Translations under genes and position numbers: made by a program
Notes under the pieces: generated by a model
Database searches by the model: none
What the model was told of the DNA's origin: nothing
The model's input: only the letters and a program-made list of their open reading frames with translations
From: Magnetococcus sp. PR-3
GTDB taxonomy: Bacteria; Pseudomonadota; Magnetococcia; Magnetococcales; Magnetococcaceae
Length of the DNA: 64,000 nt
Reading direction: 5' to 3'
NCBI RefSeq assembly: GCF_036689865.1
Contig: NZ_JBAHUQ010000016.1
Span: 1 to 64,000 of the forward strand
Shown: positions 52,849 through 62,852 of the stretch, one piece after another
Layout of the letters: each line of letters starts with the position of its first letter
Position numbering within the stretch: position 1 is the stretch's first letter

Positions 52849-55542
52849 ATGGATCAAGAAACCCCTTCGCTACGCAGCATGTTGCGACGCACCTCCCTGA
52901 CTTTTAAAACCCTATTGGCCACGCTGCTGGTCGGGGTGGCAACCTGGGGGGCGTTGGACCATTGGCAAACCCGCCATTTGAAAGAGCTGTTCCATAACGA
53001 ACTGCTCCATCAGGTGTGGGAACGTGCACTGGAGAGCCGGGTTGCCTTTGAACGCAAAGTGCTGAGCTATGGGGATGCGCTGACGCTCATGGCCAGCCAA
53101 CAGCGGGTGGATGCCTACCTGCAATCCCCCGAATCCCGTCGCGTGGGACAGTTCAAGCCGCGCATGCATAACGCCACCCCTCAGTGGCTACCTGAACAGG
53201 GGTTGATCAACTCACTACTCCCAGTGCCCTATCTTATTTTAGCGGGATCCAACGGCCATGCGCTGGAGGTGTATCACCGCATCACCACGCCACCACCCCC
53301 GAAGGGACTGTTAAGCTTAGATAAGCTCAGCCGCAAGCCTTCGGAAGCACCAGTGATGATTGTGGAAATTGGCGACACGCCATACTTGCTCTTCACAGAG
53401 CCGGTCGAGAGCGCTCAAGCCAACCGCCTGCTGGTGGCCGCCACCCCACTGGATGACACCTTTATGACCACCCATATGGGGGCTAACCAACCCTCCGATG
53501 GGATCATCGCATTAGCATCGGGCTCCCCTGAACACATTATTGCCAGTAACGCGCCCCAAACGCTGCTACCCGGCACCCCCCTAAAAGCGTTGGAGAAGGA
53601 GTTTATTATTGCGGGTAAGACCTTCATCAACCTAGAAGGTCGCGGAGCCAGCCGCACCATGGTCGAGATGGTTAGCCTGATCTCCACCGAACTGGCGGAA
53701 GAGAAAAGTCAGAATATTCTGATTACAGAACGTCAACAGCGTGCCATTACCGCTTTTGTCCTTATTCTCGCCTCTATTCTTATTATGCTGTGGGTTACGC
53801 GCACCATCCGGCGGGTATCTTTACGGATTTCTGAATTTTCCCAAGAGAACCTGGGGGCACAACTGACCCAGGAGAAATCACGAGATGAGCTGGGCACCTT
53901 GGTCAGTCGCTTTGAGCGCATGATGCAAGAGGTGGTACGAACCCGAGATAATCTACGGGATGAAATTGAGGAACGTAAACGGATTGAGGCGGAGGTTACC
54001 AAGCTCTCTCAAGCGGTGGAGCAGAGCCCCACAGCCCTGCTGATTACCGATACGGAAGGCAGCATTCTCTATGTTAATCCTGAGTTTGTCAGCCTAACAG
54101 GTTTCCGACCAGATGAGGTGATTGGGCGCAACCCCCGCATTTTAAAGTCTGGGGAGACCGGACGGGAAACCTATAAGGATCTGTGGGGGACCATCAATCA
54201 GGGCAAAGCTTGGCAAGGGGTGTTCCGTAACCGTAAGAAAAACGGCAAGCGCTATTGGGAGAAAAACACCATCTCCCCCATCCGGGATCAAGATGGCAAA
54301 GTGATCAACTTTCTCTCGATTAAAGAGGATATCTCTGCCCGTATTGAGCTGGAAAAAGAGATTGAACACGCCCGCAACGCGGCCGAGACCGCCAATCAGG
54401 TTAAGAGCGAATTCTTGACCCACATGACCCATGAGTTCCGCACCCCGCTGAACATCATTAAAGGGTGTGTCAAACTGATCCGGGATGAAGAGAATCTCAG
54501 TGATAAACAGGGGCGTCATCTGGAGAATATTCAGGAAGGGGCCTCTCACCTCGCCTCCATGATTCAGGATCTGGTGGACCTCTCCCGCGTTGAAAGTGAG
54601 CAGTTCCACCTGCATGAGGAGCCTTGCGACCTTAACACCCTGCTCACTGAACTGCATGATGAGATCGAAGAGAAGACCCAGGAGAAGCATCTTAATTTTG
54701 AGATGGAGGTCTCGCCCACCCTACCTAAAGAGATCATGCTGGATGCAGGCCGTGCCCGCCACGCATTAAACAACCTGCTGATCAATGCGGTGAAGTTCAC
54801 CCATGAAGGACAGGTTAGCCTGAACACCTGGTATGAAGGGGAGCCTAAAGCACGCTCAGGCACCCTGCATTTTGTCATTTCTGATACAGGGGTTGGGATC
54901 CCAGAAGAGCAGATTCAAGCCATTTTTGAACCCTTTAATCAGGGCGACCTGCCCAACCGCACCCGTGGGGGGGTTGGTCTGGGTCTAACCATCACCAAAC
55001 GGTTGGTGGACCTGATGGATGGCACCATTGAACTGCGCAGTGAACCCGACCACGGCAGTGTGTTCCATATTCAACTCCCCTGTCGTAAAGTGTGGCGCCC
55101 CCAAGAGTCCCTGGCCAATGCGCTGAACGTCAACAAGGTTTCAGATCAAGCCTTACTGGTCAGCCACAATCCAGTGGCTCGGATGATTTTAAAGCGGATT
55201 TTGGAAGAGCTGGGGCTGAATACTGTTGAGCTGGATGGTTGCCAAGCCAGTTGTGGCTTCCTGGAAAATGCCCAGGCGGCCCAGTTTGGGGTAATTATTA
55301 TGGATTGCGCCCACCAGCCCGATGGTGGCTTGGCTGAGGTTCGGCGTATCCGCCGTGCTGAAACGGTGAATGCCATTACCCCCATTGTCCTACTCGGGGA
55401 ACCCAGTGAAGATGAAGAGCAACCAGCCCATAAACGCGCAGCCGCTTTGCCGGATGATGTGGTGATCCTGCCTAAGCCCCTACAGCGAGATCAAGTGGTT
55501 GGGGCCGTGCGCACCTTCCTAAAGATGGACAGCTCACTTTGA
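52849..55542 (+). CDS. Membrane PAS hybrid sensor histidine kinase
   Basis: An 897-residue kinase. TM1 is at about 21-36 and a periplasmic sensor of about 265 residues follows. TM2 lies at about 300-320 and a HAMP-type linker after it. A PAS domain with PAC spans about 385-500 (SPTALLITDTEGSILYVNPEF; ISPIRDQDGKV). The kinase core has H-box LTHMTHEFRTPL (His528), the N-box NLLINAVKFT and G-boxes DTGVGIP and GGVGLGLTI. A C-terminal receiver domain (about 765-897) has Asp819 but its acidic pair is changed to Ser-His-Asn (LLVSHNPVAR), as in the small receiver at 15616-16101. Probable partner: the NarL-type regulator 317 nt downstream. The signal is unknown. Confidence 0.9.
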   Translation: MDQETPSLRSMLRRTSLTFKTLLATLLVGVATWGALDHWQTRHLKELFHNELLHQVWERALESRVAFERKVLSYGDALTLMASQQRVDAYLQSPESRRVGQFKPRMHNATPQWLPEQGLINSLLPVPYLILAGSNGHALEVYHRITTPPPPKGLLSLDKLSRKPSEAPVMIVEIGDTPYLLFTEPVESAQANRLLVAATPLDDTFMTTHMGANQPSDGIIALASGSPEHIIASNAPQTLLPGTPLKALEKEFIIAGKTFINLEGRGASRTMVEMVSLISTELAEEKSQNILITERQQRAITAFVLILASILIMLWVTRTIRRVSLRISEFSQENLGAQLTQEKSRDELGTLVSRFERMMQEVVRTRDNLRDEIEERKRIEAEVTKLSQAVEQSPTALLITDTEGSILYVNPEFVSLTGFRPDEVIGRNPRILKSGETGRETYKDLWGTINQGKAWQGVFRNRKKNGKRYWEKNTISPIRDQDGKVINFLSIKEDISARIELEKEIEHARNAAETANQVKSEFLTHMTHEFRTPLNIIKGCVKLIRDEENLSDKQGRHLENIQEGASHLASMIQDLVDLSRVESEQFHLHEEPCDLNTLLTELHDEIEEKTQEKHLNFEMEVSPTLPKEIMLDAGRARHALNNLLINAVKFTHEGQVSLNTWYEGEPKARSGTLHFVISDTGVGIPEEQIQAIFEPFNQGDLPNRTRGGVGLGLTITKRLVDLMDGTIELRSEPDHGSVFHIQLPCRKVWRPQESLANALNVNKVSDQALLVSHNPVARMILKRILEELGLNTVELDGCQASCGFLENAQAAQFGVIIMDCAHQPDGGLAEVRRIRRAETVNAITPIVLLGEPSEDEEQPAHKRAAALPDDVVILPKPLQRDQVVGAVRTFLKMDSSL

Positions 55543-55859
55543 CTAAAAGTAGCGCGTCTCACCAGGGGTCTGTTCACAACAGCCCATGGTGAGACCACAC
55601 CACCTAGGGCCGAACCACACGGCATCAACAAGCCGGATAACCACCAAGAGGGTTCTCTTCGCCACCTCCGCCGCCGCCCCCCTGCCCTGTTATACGGCGG
55701 CAAGACCAACTACCCCCATTCAGCAGCCCATTGATCATAAGCCCATACCCGCCCATGAGGAAAATGTGTATGATTCTCCCCATCGGATCATAATTAGTCC
55801 TTGGTTACGGCATGTGCAGTCATCCACGATCGTGAAGAACAGACCCGTGGGGGAGAGGT
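55543..55859. other. 317-bp intergenic region (kinase / regulator)
   Basis: No gene seen. It ends with GGGGGAGAGG just upstream of the regulator ATG. A short palindrome-like AT stretch (GATCATAATTAGTCC near 55787) is the only feature noticed. Confidence 0.5.
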
Positions 55860-56504
55860 ATGATGTTGCGTATACTGATCGCAGATGACCACCCCCTCTT
55901 CAGGGAAGCTCTGCGGCATACATTAGAGACCCTACCGGGTCATAAGGCGCTGCAGGAAGCCAGCTCATATGATCAACTGCTGGAGCTACTCAATCCGGAG
56001 TTGGATCTGGTGTTGATGGATCTACGCATGCCGGGTGTGGAGGGTTTTTCCGGTTTGGTTGAGGTACGCCGTGCAGCCCCCTCAGTGCCGGTGATCATTG
56101 TCTCGGCCAGTGAAGCACGGGAGACCATATCCCTGGCCATGAGCTACGGTGCATCCGCCTTTATTCCAAAATCGCTCCCTAGGCCACAGATTCAAGAGGT
56201 GGTGGAGGTGGTGTTACAGGGTGGAGAGTGGTGGCCAGCCCACCTATTAACCCCCCACAGCCCCCCTGGTGAGCCCCCCCCTGCGTCAGAGAACACCATC
56301 CGCTCGCTGCGTTCCCTTACCCCGAGCGAACTTCTGGTGCTGGAGCATCTGGCCCAAGGCAAACCCAATAAGATTATTGCCAGTGATATTGGCATTAAGG
56401 AAGCCACGGTCAAAGCTCACATTACCTCCATTTTTCGTAAGCTTAAAGTCAACAACCGTACCCAAGCTCTGTTGATGATGAAAGAGAGCAACCCTTTAAC
56501 CTAA
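55860..56504 (+). CDS. NarL/FixJ-family response regulator
   Basis: A 214-residue regulator. The receiver domain has the acidic pair IADDHPLFREAL (Asp9, Asp10) and the phosphoacceptor Asp54 in VLMDLRMPGVEG, with Lys in IPKSLPR. A LuxR-type helix-turn-helix (about 145-205) reads LTPSELLVLEHLAQGKPNKIIASDIGIKEATVKAHITSIFRKL in sequence. It can start at 55860 or 55863. Its last 9 nt overlap the end of the convergent FIST-kinase gene. The kinase that phosphorylates it could be either neighbour: NahK-type kinases, which the FIST protein resembles, often work with LuxR-type regulators. Confidence 0.93.
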   Translation: MMLRILIADDHPLFREALRHTLETLPGHKALQEASSYDQLLELLNPELDLVLMDLRMPGVEGFSGLVEVRRAAPSVPVIIVSASEARETISLAMSYGASAFIPKSLPRPQIQEVVEVVLQGGEWWPAHLLTPHSPPGEPPPASENTIRSLRSLTPSELLVLEHLAQGKPNKIIASDIGIKEATVKAHITSIFRKLKVNNRTQALLMMKESNPLT

Positions 56505-59500
56505 TGCGGTCAGGGTATAGGCCAATAAGGCGCGTAGTTTGGCGGGTTTTAAGGGTTTACATAACACCTGGAACCCCTCAGCTTGAAGCTGCTGGCTCAA
56601 CGCTTGGGAGTAGTTGGCCGTAATCACCAAACAGGGGAGCTGAGCGCCACTTTGCGCGCGCAGATTTTGTACCACCTCAGGTCCCAACGCGCCATCATCC
56701 AACTGATAGTCCGCCAACACAACCACCTGCGCCAATGATGCCCCCTGCGCAACAACCTGTTGCAACTGTTGCTCAGCCTGCGTGGCATCCAGGGCGGTAT
56801 AGACCAAACACCCCCAGGGTTCAAGCAGCGTGCGCATGCCGTAGAGTATATCTGGGTCATTATCAATCACCAAAACAGGCAGGTTGGTGAAGTTCTCACT
56901 CTGACTGGTGGTGACCAAAGGGGCCTGGGCGGGTTCATGGGTTTGTACAGAGATAACAGGTACATCAATCCAAAACAGCGAACCTTCCCCCAATGTGGAG
57001 TCCAAACCAATGGGGTGATCCAGAATTTGGGCAATCCGCTTTACAATAGCCAACCCCAACCCAGCCCCTTTGTGCCGCTTGAGATCTTCATCCGCAAAAT
57101 TGGGCAGTTGGCGAAAATCCTCAAACACCTCCGCCCACTTCTCTTGATCGATACCAATACCGCTATCTTGCACCTCAAAACGGCAAAAACCCGCCTCATC
57201 AGATAACCGGCAACGAACCTGCACCTCACCGTGTGGCGTATAGCGAATGGCATTGGAGATAAAATTGCGCAACACCCGGCTAAGCAACGGATAGTCACTG
57301 ACAACCTGATAGCTCTGATGCTGCACCGTCAAAACCAACCCCGCCTGAGCGGCAACCGGAGAGAACTCATTTTCCAAAGCGTTGAGGAGTCGGGTTGTTG
57401 CAAAGGGGGATGGATTCACCTCCACAACCTTGGCATCAAATTTGGAGATATCCATCAAATCCGTTAACAGACTCTCCACCCCCTCCATGGCCATATTAAT
57501 ACGCTGCACCATCTGCTTATTTTCCTGCCGCATCTCTCGCTCCAAAAGCGATGAGATCATTAAGCGGGCGGCATTGAGGGGTTGCAGCAGATCATGACTG
57601 GCCACGGCCATGAACTTGGTTTTACGAGCATTGGCCTCTTCAGCTTCATCTCGGGCACTCTCTAAAGACCGCTCCATCTCCTGCCGTTCGGTAATCTCCA
57701 AACGCAACTGCTGGTTGACCTCTATCAGCTCATGGGTACGTTCAGCAACCCGCTGCGACAGAGTATCTCGTGCGTTAGAAAGCGCGCGCGTGGCATCCCG
57801 GTAAGGGGTGACGTCTGAGAAGGTAAACACACAGCCCCCGCCCGGCATAGTATTACGCCGCACCTCAATATTTTTTTCCAGACCATAGGTAAAAGCCAGG
57901 GTGTGGTGACGGGTATCAATCCACCCATCACTGACCATAAAGGGCTGTTTGGAGGAGGAAGTGCCCTGGGGTTGGGGCCCTTCAGCATGGGGGAAGGCTT
58001 CATAAAAAATGGCATTATGGGCCTGCAGGGCCTCAACCGACATGCCAACCTGTGGCACGTGAAGGGGTAGATCCAGCAGCTGCGTAAAGGGATCATTCCA
58101 CTGCAACAGGTGATTATCCTGACTAAAAACCGCCACCCCTTGGCTCAACCCGGCCAGAGTAGCTTGAAGCAGCAAGTTCTGCTGGGCCAGCTCTGTTTCC
58201 CGCCGTTTTTTCTCTGCCTGTTTAATACCGGTAATATCGGTATAGATCCCCACCACATCCCCTTGATCGGTGTGGCGCTCACGCACCTGAACACATCGGC
58301 CGTCGGAGAGGTGTATCAAAAAAGGCTCGCCAATATGGGCACGACGGGCACAACGCATTTTTACCCAAGCATCCGGATCTTGACGTGCCTCCAGGATCTC
58401 CCCACTTGAGGCGGCGGCGCGGATGATATCCGAAAACAGAGCACCTTCTTTTAAAATATAAGCAAGCCTTGGAAAAATCTGGGTAAAGGTATTGTTGTGC
58501 AGCGTCAGCTTACCTTCCTGGTTATAGACCACAATACCTTCGGATGTGCTATGAATGACCTCCTGAAGATATTGGCGGTTCCGCTCCGCCTCTTGCCGAG
58601 CCCACTCCAACATCTGATTGGTTTCCTGCAAGGCATTGAGGGTCGACTCCAACTCACCTGTACGCTCCTTAACTTGATGATCCAGCTTAATGGCTGTTTG
58701 GAACATGGCATACGCATTTTGCTGAAAATCACTGTTGCGCTCAACCTGATCCATCAACACCTGATTCACCCGCCGGAGCTTACGCACTTCACGGCTTAAG
58801 GATTCCACACTTCCGGCCAGGGGGGGCTGAGCATCCGCCCAGTTCATAGAGGCCAGGGGCGCATGTTTACCCTGAACCTTCTCCTGACTGATGTAAACAC
58901 CTGTAAAGGTGCAGTTCATATGCATGCTCTGGTACTGCTCACCATAGGTATTAAACCCCACCACCCGGTAGCGAGAAGCCAACTGTTCAACCTGATGGAT
59001 AATACCCGTCTCATCCACCTCCAACCGGCGGAAAATACAATCAAAACCAATCACCAGACTGGGAGCACCCAGCGCATCAGACATCTGCGTTAAAATGCGC
59101 TCATAACTACCGGCCAGATCCCCCCCTTTACCCAGGGTAAAAACATTGCCTTGATCAATGGCACAGAAAAAAGTGAGGCTATGATCGGCATTGGCCGTCG
59201 CAACCGAGCGCACATAGTGCTCTCCCCCCACCCGCACCATGATCGGATGGGCCGCAAAAAGCGAGGGGGAGAGTGGCGCCTCCGGTGGCAACCCCATGGC
59301 TTGCGCATACTCATGGGCTGCAGGCCCTCCATCGATCTCATAAACCAACCGCTCAGCAGGATCCGCACGGGTAACCACCATTTTGTGTTCCAGAGGTTGT
59401 AAATGCTCTGTTTTGAACGCCTTAATGTGATAACTGGAATGGATTAAAAGAACAAAGGCAACATCTTCATACACTTTACCGTCCTGAAACAGGTAGGTGC

Positions 59501-60014
59501 GTTCAAAGCTCAGCTCATCCCCTGCCGAGCCCCCCACAATAGGCAGGGCACTCATGACCGAACCAATGGCGGTCAGCAACACCTCTTCAGCGCGGGACAA
59601 CCCATCAATCAACAACAGCGCAAAACGCTGGGTATCCGGTCGTTCCTGTCCATAGGTGGCATAAAAGGACTCCACCTGCGCCGTACAGGAGGCAACATCC
59701 CGCTGGGAGAGGGATTCAATAACCAGAGTAGAAACCTGAAAAGCCTGTTTGGGTAAGGCAAAAGCACTCACCCCACCCCGAGAGATCCCATCGGGGGAGA
59801 TCTCACCGGCGGTCGTACATCCAATGATCCTGGTCGCCACAAAACAGGACTGAAGCTGCTGACTAAAGCGCACCACATCATAAGAAGCCGAACAAAAAAC
59901 CACCACTACAGCGGCATCGGTCCCACCTAACTGCCCATACAACTGTGCCACGGCCTGTTGTTCATCCGCACAGGTGGTGTGGGCATGGGGAATACTCTGT
60001 GAAGGTCTCTCCAT
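56496..60014 (-). CDS. FIST-PAS-histidine kinase-receiver hybrid (NosP/NahK-like)
   Basis: A soluble sensor of about 1172 residues without membrane helices. The N-terminal FIST and FIST_C domains (about 10-390) contain VVVVFCSASYD, GCTTAGEISPDGI and IVGGSAGD, all FIST words. A coiled coil and two PAS segments (about 500-740) follow. The kinase core has H-box AVASHDLLQPLNAARL (His807 in this numbering), the NahK/TorS-like SHDLLQPLNA type, then N and G boxes. A C-terminal receiver has VIDNDPDILYGM and DYQLDDGALG. In other bacteria FIST protein NosP senses nitric oxide and regulates the separate kinase NahK; here they are one chain. An upstream ATG at 60053 and TTG at 60071 are in frame; AGGAAAG before 60014 decided the start. 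Confidence 0.88.
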   Translation of the reverse strand: MERPSQSIPHAHTTCADEQQAVAQLYGQLGGTDAAVVVVFCSASYDVVRFSQQLQSCFVATRIIGCTTAGEISPDGISRGGVSAFALPKQAFQVSTLVIESLSQRDVASCTAQVESFYATYGQERPDTQRFALLLIDGLSRAEEVLLTAIGSVMSALPIVGGSAGDELSFERTYLFQDGKVYEDVAFVLLIHSSYHIKAFKTEHLQPLEHKMVVTRADPAERLVYEIDGGPAAHEYAQAMGLPPEAPLSPSLFAAHPIMVRVGGEHYVRSVATANADHSLTFFCAIDQGNVFTLGKGGDLAGSYERILTQMSDALGAPSLVIGFDCIFRRLEVDETGIIHQVEQLASRYRVVGFNTYGEQYQSMHMNCTFTGVYISQEKVQGKHAPLASMNWADAQPPLAGSVESLSREVRKLRRVNQVLMDQVERNSDFQQNAYAMFQTAIKLDHQVKERTGELESTLNALQETNQMLEWARQEAERNRQYLQEVIHSTSEGIVVYNQEGKLTLHNNTFTQIFPRLAYILKEGALFSDIIRAAASSGEILEARQDPDAWVKMRCARRAHIGEPFLIHLSDGRCVQVRERHTDQGDVVGIYTDITGIKQAEKKRRETELAQQNLLLQATLAGLSQGVAVFSQDNHLLQWNDPFTQLLDLPLHVPQVGMSVEALQAHNAIFYEAFPHAEGPQPQGTSSSKQPFMVSDGWIDTRHHTLAFTYGLEKNIEVRRNTMPGGGCVFTFSDVTPYRDATRALSNARDTLSQRVAERTHELIEVNQQLRLEITERQEMERSLESARDEAEEANARKTKFMAVASHDLLQPLNAARLMISSLLEREMRQENKQMVQRINMAMEGVESLLTDLMDISKFDAKVVEVNPSPFATTRLLNALENEFSPVAAQAGLVLTVQHQSYQVVSDYPLLSRVLRNFISNAIRYTPHGEVQVRCRLSDEAGFCRFEVQDSGIGIDQEKWAEVFEDFRQLPNFADEDLKRHKGAGLGLAIVKRIAQILDHPIGLDSTLGEGSLFWIDVPVISVQTHEPAQAPLVTTSQSENFTNLPVLVIDNDPDILYGMRTLLEPWGCLVYTALDATQAEQQLQQVVAQGASLAQVVVLADYQLDDGALGPEVVQNLRAQSGAQLPCLVITANYSQALSQQLQAEGFQVLCKPLKPAKLRALLAYTLTALG

Positions 60015-60423
60015 CAAGCTCAGCTTTCCTGTAATCCCCGTTGGTTTATCCATGCCACAGCCCAAACTCAACCCCTTAGGCCACGCAGTTAGAGCGTAAT
60101 CTCACAGACTCTACGGTGCCTGTTTTAGCTCAGGCAGGCAAGATCAAACACCATTTATCCGCCAGGCAGGAACGGAATGGCAGAAAAGCATCTTTGCAGA
60201 ACCATCCATACACTTTTTACGGGTCATAACAGCCTTACAAATAGACACCCATATCTTTGTATTATTTAGCTTTTTATAAATCTCACATTCATTTTACCCC
60301 ACCATATGCGACTAAAGTCTAATTGTACGCGTGGAGAGATCAGCCCTACAGTGGCTGGCAGTCAAAATGTGAAGACAACCCATGTGGTCGTACGACCACA
60401 CGGCCACCCGAGAGGAAGCAACG
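60015..60423. other. 409-bp divergent intergenic region (FIST kinase / aldehyde dehydrogenase)
   Basis: AT-rich in its centre (60180-60300). Should carry promoters for both divergent genes. No strong sigma-70 or sigma-54 match was found; a TGGCAGTCAAAATGTG near 60355 only loosely recalls a sigma-54 site. No gene is seen. Confidence 0.5.
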
Positions 60424-61944
60424 ATGATTTACACGCCCCCAGGCCAACCAGAGTCCTTGGTTTCAGTTAAAGATCGCTATGCCAACTTTATTGGTGGAAA
60501 ATGGGTTGCCCCCATCAAAGGGGTCTATTTTGATAACACCACCCCTGTAACTGGTGAAAAAATTTGTGAGATCCCCCGCAGCAGCGCCGAAGATATTGAA
60601 GCCGCATTGGATGCCGCCCATGCCGCCAAAGATGCCTGGGGCAGTACATCGGTCACCGAGCGCAGCAATCTGTTGTTAAAAATTGCGGATCGTATTGAAC
60701 AAAACCTGGAGATGCTGGCGGTTGCCGAAACGTGGGATAATGGTAAAGCGGTACGGGAAACCATGGCCGCCGATGTTCCCTTGTGTGCCGACCACTTCCG
60801 CTACTACGCGGGTTGCATCCGTGCCCAAGAAGGCACCATGTCTGAAATTGACGGCAACACGGTGGCCTACCATTTTCATGAACCCCTGGGTGTTGTTGGC
60901 CAGATTATCCCCTGGAACTTCCCCCTACTCATGGCAGCCTGGAAAGTTGCCCCTGCCTTGGCCACTGGCAACTGTATTGTGCTTAAACCTGCTGAGCAGA
61001 CACCGTTCTCTATTCTTAAATTCCTGGAGTTGATTGAAGATCTGCTCCCCCCCGGTGTGTTGAACGTTGTTAACGGTTTTGGCCCAGAGGCAGGTCAAGC
61101 TCTGGCCTCCAATAAGCGCATTGCTAAAATTGCCTTTACCGGCTCAACCCCCGTTGGTTCCCATATTCTCAAGTGTGCTGCTGAGAATATTATCCCCTCT
61201 ACCGTTGAACTGGGCGGCAAGTCGCCCAACATCTATTTTGAAGATGTGATCAACCATGAGGACACCTATCTGGATAAGTGTGTGGAAGGGTCCGTGCTGG
61301 CCTTCTTTAACCAAGGTGAAGTCTGCACCTGCCCTTCCCGTTTGTTGGTGCAGGAGTCGATCTTTGACACCTTTATTGAAAAGGTGATCGCCCGCACAAA
61401 ACTGATCAAACGCGGCAACCCCCTAGATACCGAAACCATGGTTGGGGCTCAGGCATCCCAGGAACAGTTCGATAAAATTATGGGCTATCTGAAAATTGGC
61501 CGTGAAGAGGGGGCCACGGTGCTTTCAGGGGGGGATAAAGATCACGTAGGTGATGATATGGGGGGTGGTTTTTACATCCAACCAACCCTGTTAAAAGGGC
61601 AAAACAGCATGCGGGTCTTCCAGGAAGAGATCTTTGGCCCTGTTGTCTCGGTCACCACCTTTAAAGATGAAGCGGAAGCCTTAGCCATTGCGAATGATTC
61701 TGAGTTTGGCTTGGGTGCCGGGGTGTGGACACGGGATATGAACCGCGCCTACCGTATGGGACGCGGCATTCAAGCCGGTCGTGTATGGACCAACTGTTAC
61801 CATCTCTACCCCGCCCATGCAGCCTTTGGTGGCTATAAAAAGTCCGGTGTTGGACGTGAGACCCACAAGATGATGTTGGATCACTACCAGCAGACCAAAA
61901 ACATGCTGGTCAGCTACGACATCAACCCACTGGGCTTTTTCTAA
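60424..61944 (+). CDS. NAD-dependent aldehyde dehydrogenase (ExaC/AldB-like)
   Basis: Oxidises aldehydes, probably acetaldehyde from alcohol use, to acids with NAD+. The 506-residue form starts at 60424, where GAGAGGAAG precedes the ATG; the frame is open from 60382. Family words: [40 protein letters not shown] with Glu262, and [11 protein letters not shown] with catalytic Cys301. A Tyr/Pro-rich C-terminus ([12 protein letters not shown]) matches the ExaC/acetaldehyde dehydrogenase II group. It is divergent from the FIST kinase, which may control it. A terminator follows. Confidence 0.92.
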   Translation: MIYTPPGQPESLVSVKDRYANFIGGKWVAPIKGVYFDNTTPVTGEKICEIPRSSAEDIEAALDAAHAAKDAWGSTSVTERSNLLLKIADRIEQNLEMLAVAETWDNGKAVRETMAADVPLCADHFRYYAGCIRAQEGTMSEIDGNTVAYHFHEPLGVVGQIIPWNFPLLMAAWKVAPALATGNCIVLKPAEQTPFSILKFLELIEDLLPPGVLNVVNGFGPEAGQALASNKRIAKIAFTGSTPVGSHILKCAAENIIPSTVELGGKSPNIYFEDVINHEDTYLDKCVEGSVLAFFNQGEVCTCPSRLLVQESIFDTFIEKVIARTKLIKRGNPLDTETMVGAQASQEQFDKIMGYLKIGREEGATVLSGGDKDHVGDDMGGGFYIQPTLLKGQNSMRVFQEEIFGPVVSVTTFKDEAEALAIANDSEFGLGAGVWTRDMNRAYRMGRGIQAGRVWTNCYHLYPAHAAFGGYKKSGVGRETHKMMLDHYQQTKNMLVSYDINPLGFF

Positions 61945-61960
61945 AACCCGACGGGACATA

Positions 61961-61998
61961 CAAAGGGCCGCCAACCTCTGTTGGCGGCCCTTTTGTAC
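61961..61998. terminator. Terminator of aldehyde dehydrogenase
   Basis: AAAGGGCCGCCAAC / GTTGGCGGCCCTTTT, 14-bp stem with a 4-nt loop; usable on both strands. Confidence 0.9.
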
Positions 61999-62071
61999 GA
62001 AGGCAAAAAACCGCAACACCCTTGATGATCCCACGATCAAACAGAACCTCCCCCTTTAAAGCACACAAGCT

Positions 62072-62842
62072 TTACATAGAGCCTACTTCAGTCTGTTCAA
62101 CCATCTCGATATTCAGATGTATACGGCAGTAGAACTCTTCCGCAGAGAAGGGTTTTTTCAGATAATCGTTGGCGCCAAATTTAATAAACTTTGCCGAGAG
62201 CACCGGGTCATTACTGGCGGTAACCCCAATAATAGCCAGTGTCCGCCGGGAGATTTTGGCACGCAGTTTTTTAATGAGGCCAAAACCATCCAGATTGGGC
62301 ATATTGTAGTCGGTCAGGATCAACCGTATATCGGGATGTTCCTGATATACAGCCAGGGCTTGTTCCCCATCCACCGCCTGAAAAACCTGAAAATTATGTA
62401 TTTTTAATAAAGTAGACAGCAAATAACGGGCACTTTTTGAGTCATCGACCACCAAAACCTTGGTCGATCGGTTTCGGTCCAAACGTTCGCATAAATCCAC
62501 AACATAAGCGACACTGGCCGGACTATCTTTAATCACATAGTCCACCACCTTCTTGCGCCACATTTGTGCCCGCATTTCTGCATCAAAAGTACCCGCAAAA
62601 ACCACTGAGGGGATCCCCTTAGAGAGGGTATAGTCCACCATCTCTCCATCCAGCGCATCCGGTAACTGCATATCCACAATGGTGATAAAAAAACGCTGTG
62701 CATCTTGTGCCAGCAGCTGCTCGGCCTCAGCCTTACTCCCTGCCACCTCTAGTGCATAGCCCCGTTTTTGGATCTTTATAGACATGAGTTTGACAAAGGA
62801 CTCAGAGTCCTCAATCAGTAAGATTTTTGAAGCATGTTCCAT
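62072..62842 (-). CDS. Tandem-receiver response regulator
   Basis: A 256-residue protein made of two receiver domains and no output domain. REC1 (about 6-120) has IEDSES and Asp57 in TIVDMQLPD. REC2 (about 127-245) has VVDDSKSARYL and Asp178 in LILTDYNMPNLDGFG with a C-terminal KKPFS Lys. REC1 keeps the phosphoacceptor but has a less usual site. The ATG at 62842 (in EHASKILLIEDS) is preceded by GAGG and leaves 10 nt after the upstream gene. It is in the operon with the periplasmic binding protein, so it may relay its signal, perhaps to motility. The frame to 62881 overlaps the upstream gene and was not used. Confidence 0.88.
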   Translation of the reverse strand: MEHASKILLIEDSESFVKLMSIKIQKRGYALEVAGSKAEAEQLLAQDAQRFFITIVDMQLPDALDGEMVDYTLSKGIPSVVFAGTFDAEMRAQMWRKKVVDYVIKDSPASVAYVVDLCERLDRNRSTKVLVVDDSKSARYLLSTLLKIHNFQVFQAVDGEQALAVYQEHPDIRLILTDYNMPNLDGFGLIKKLRAKISRRTLAIIGVTASNDPVLSAKFIKFGANDYLKKPFSAEEFYCRIHLNIEMVEQTEVGSM

Positions 62843-62852
62843 GAAGCAGCCT

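Noticed and set aside
60340-60375. Sigma-54 promoter of the aldehyde dehydrogenase
   Set aside because: TGGCAGTCAAAATGTG fits the -24 box but not the -12 GC element.
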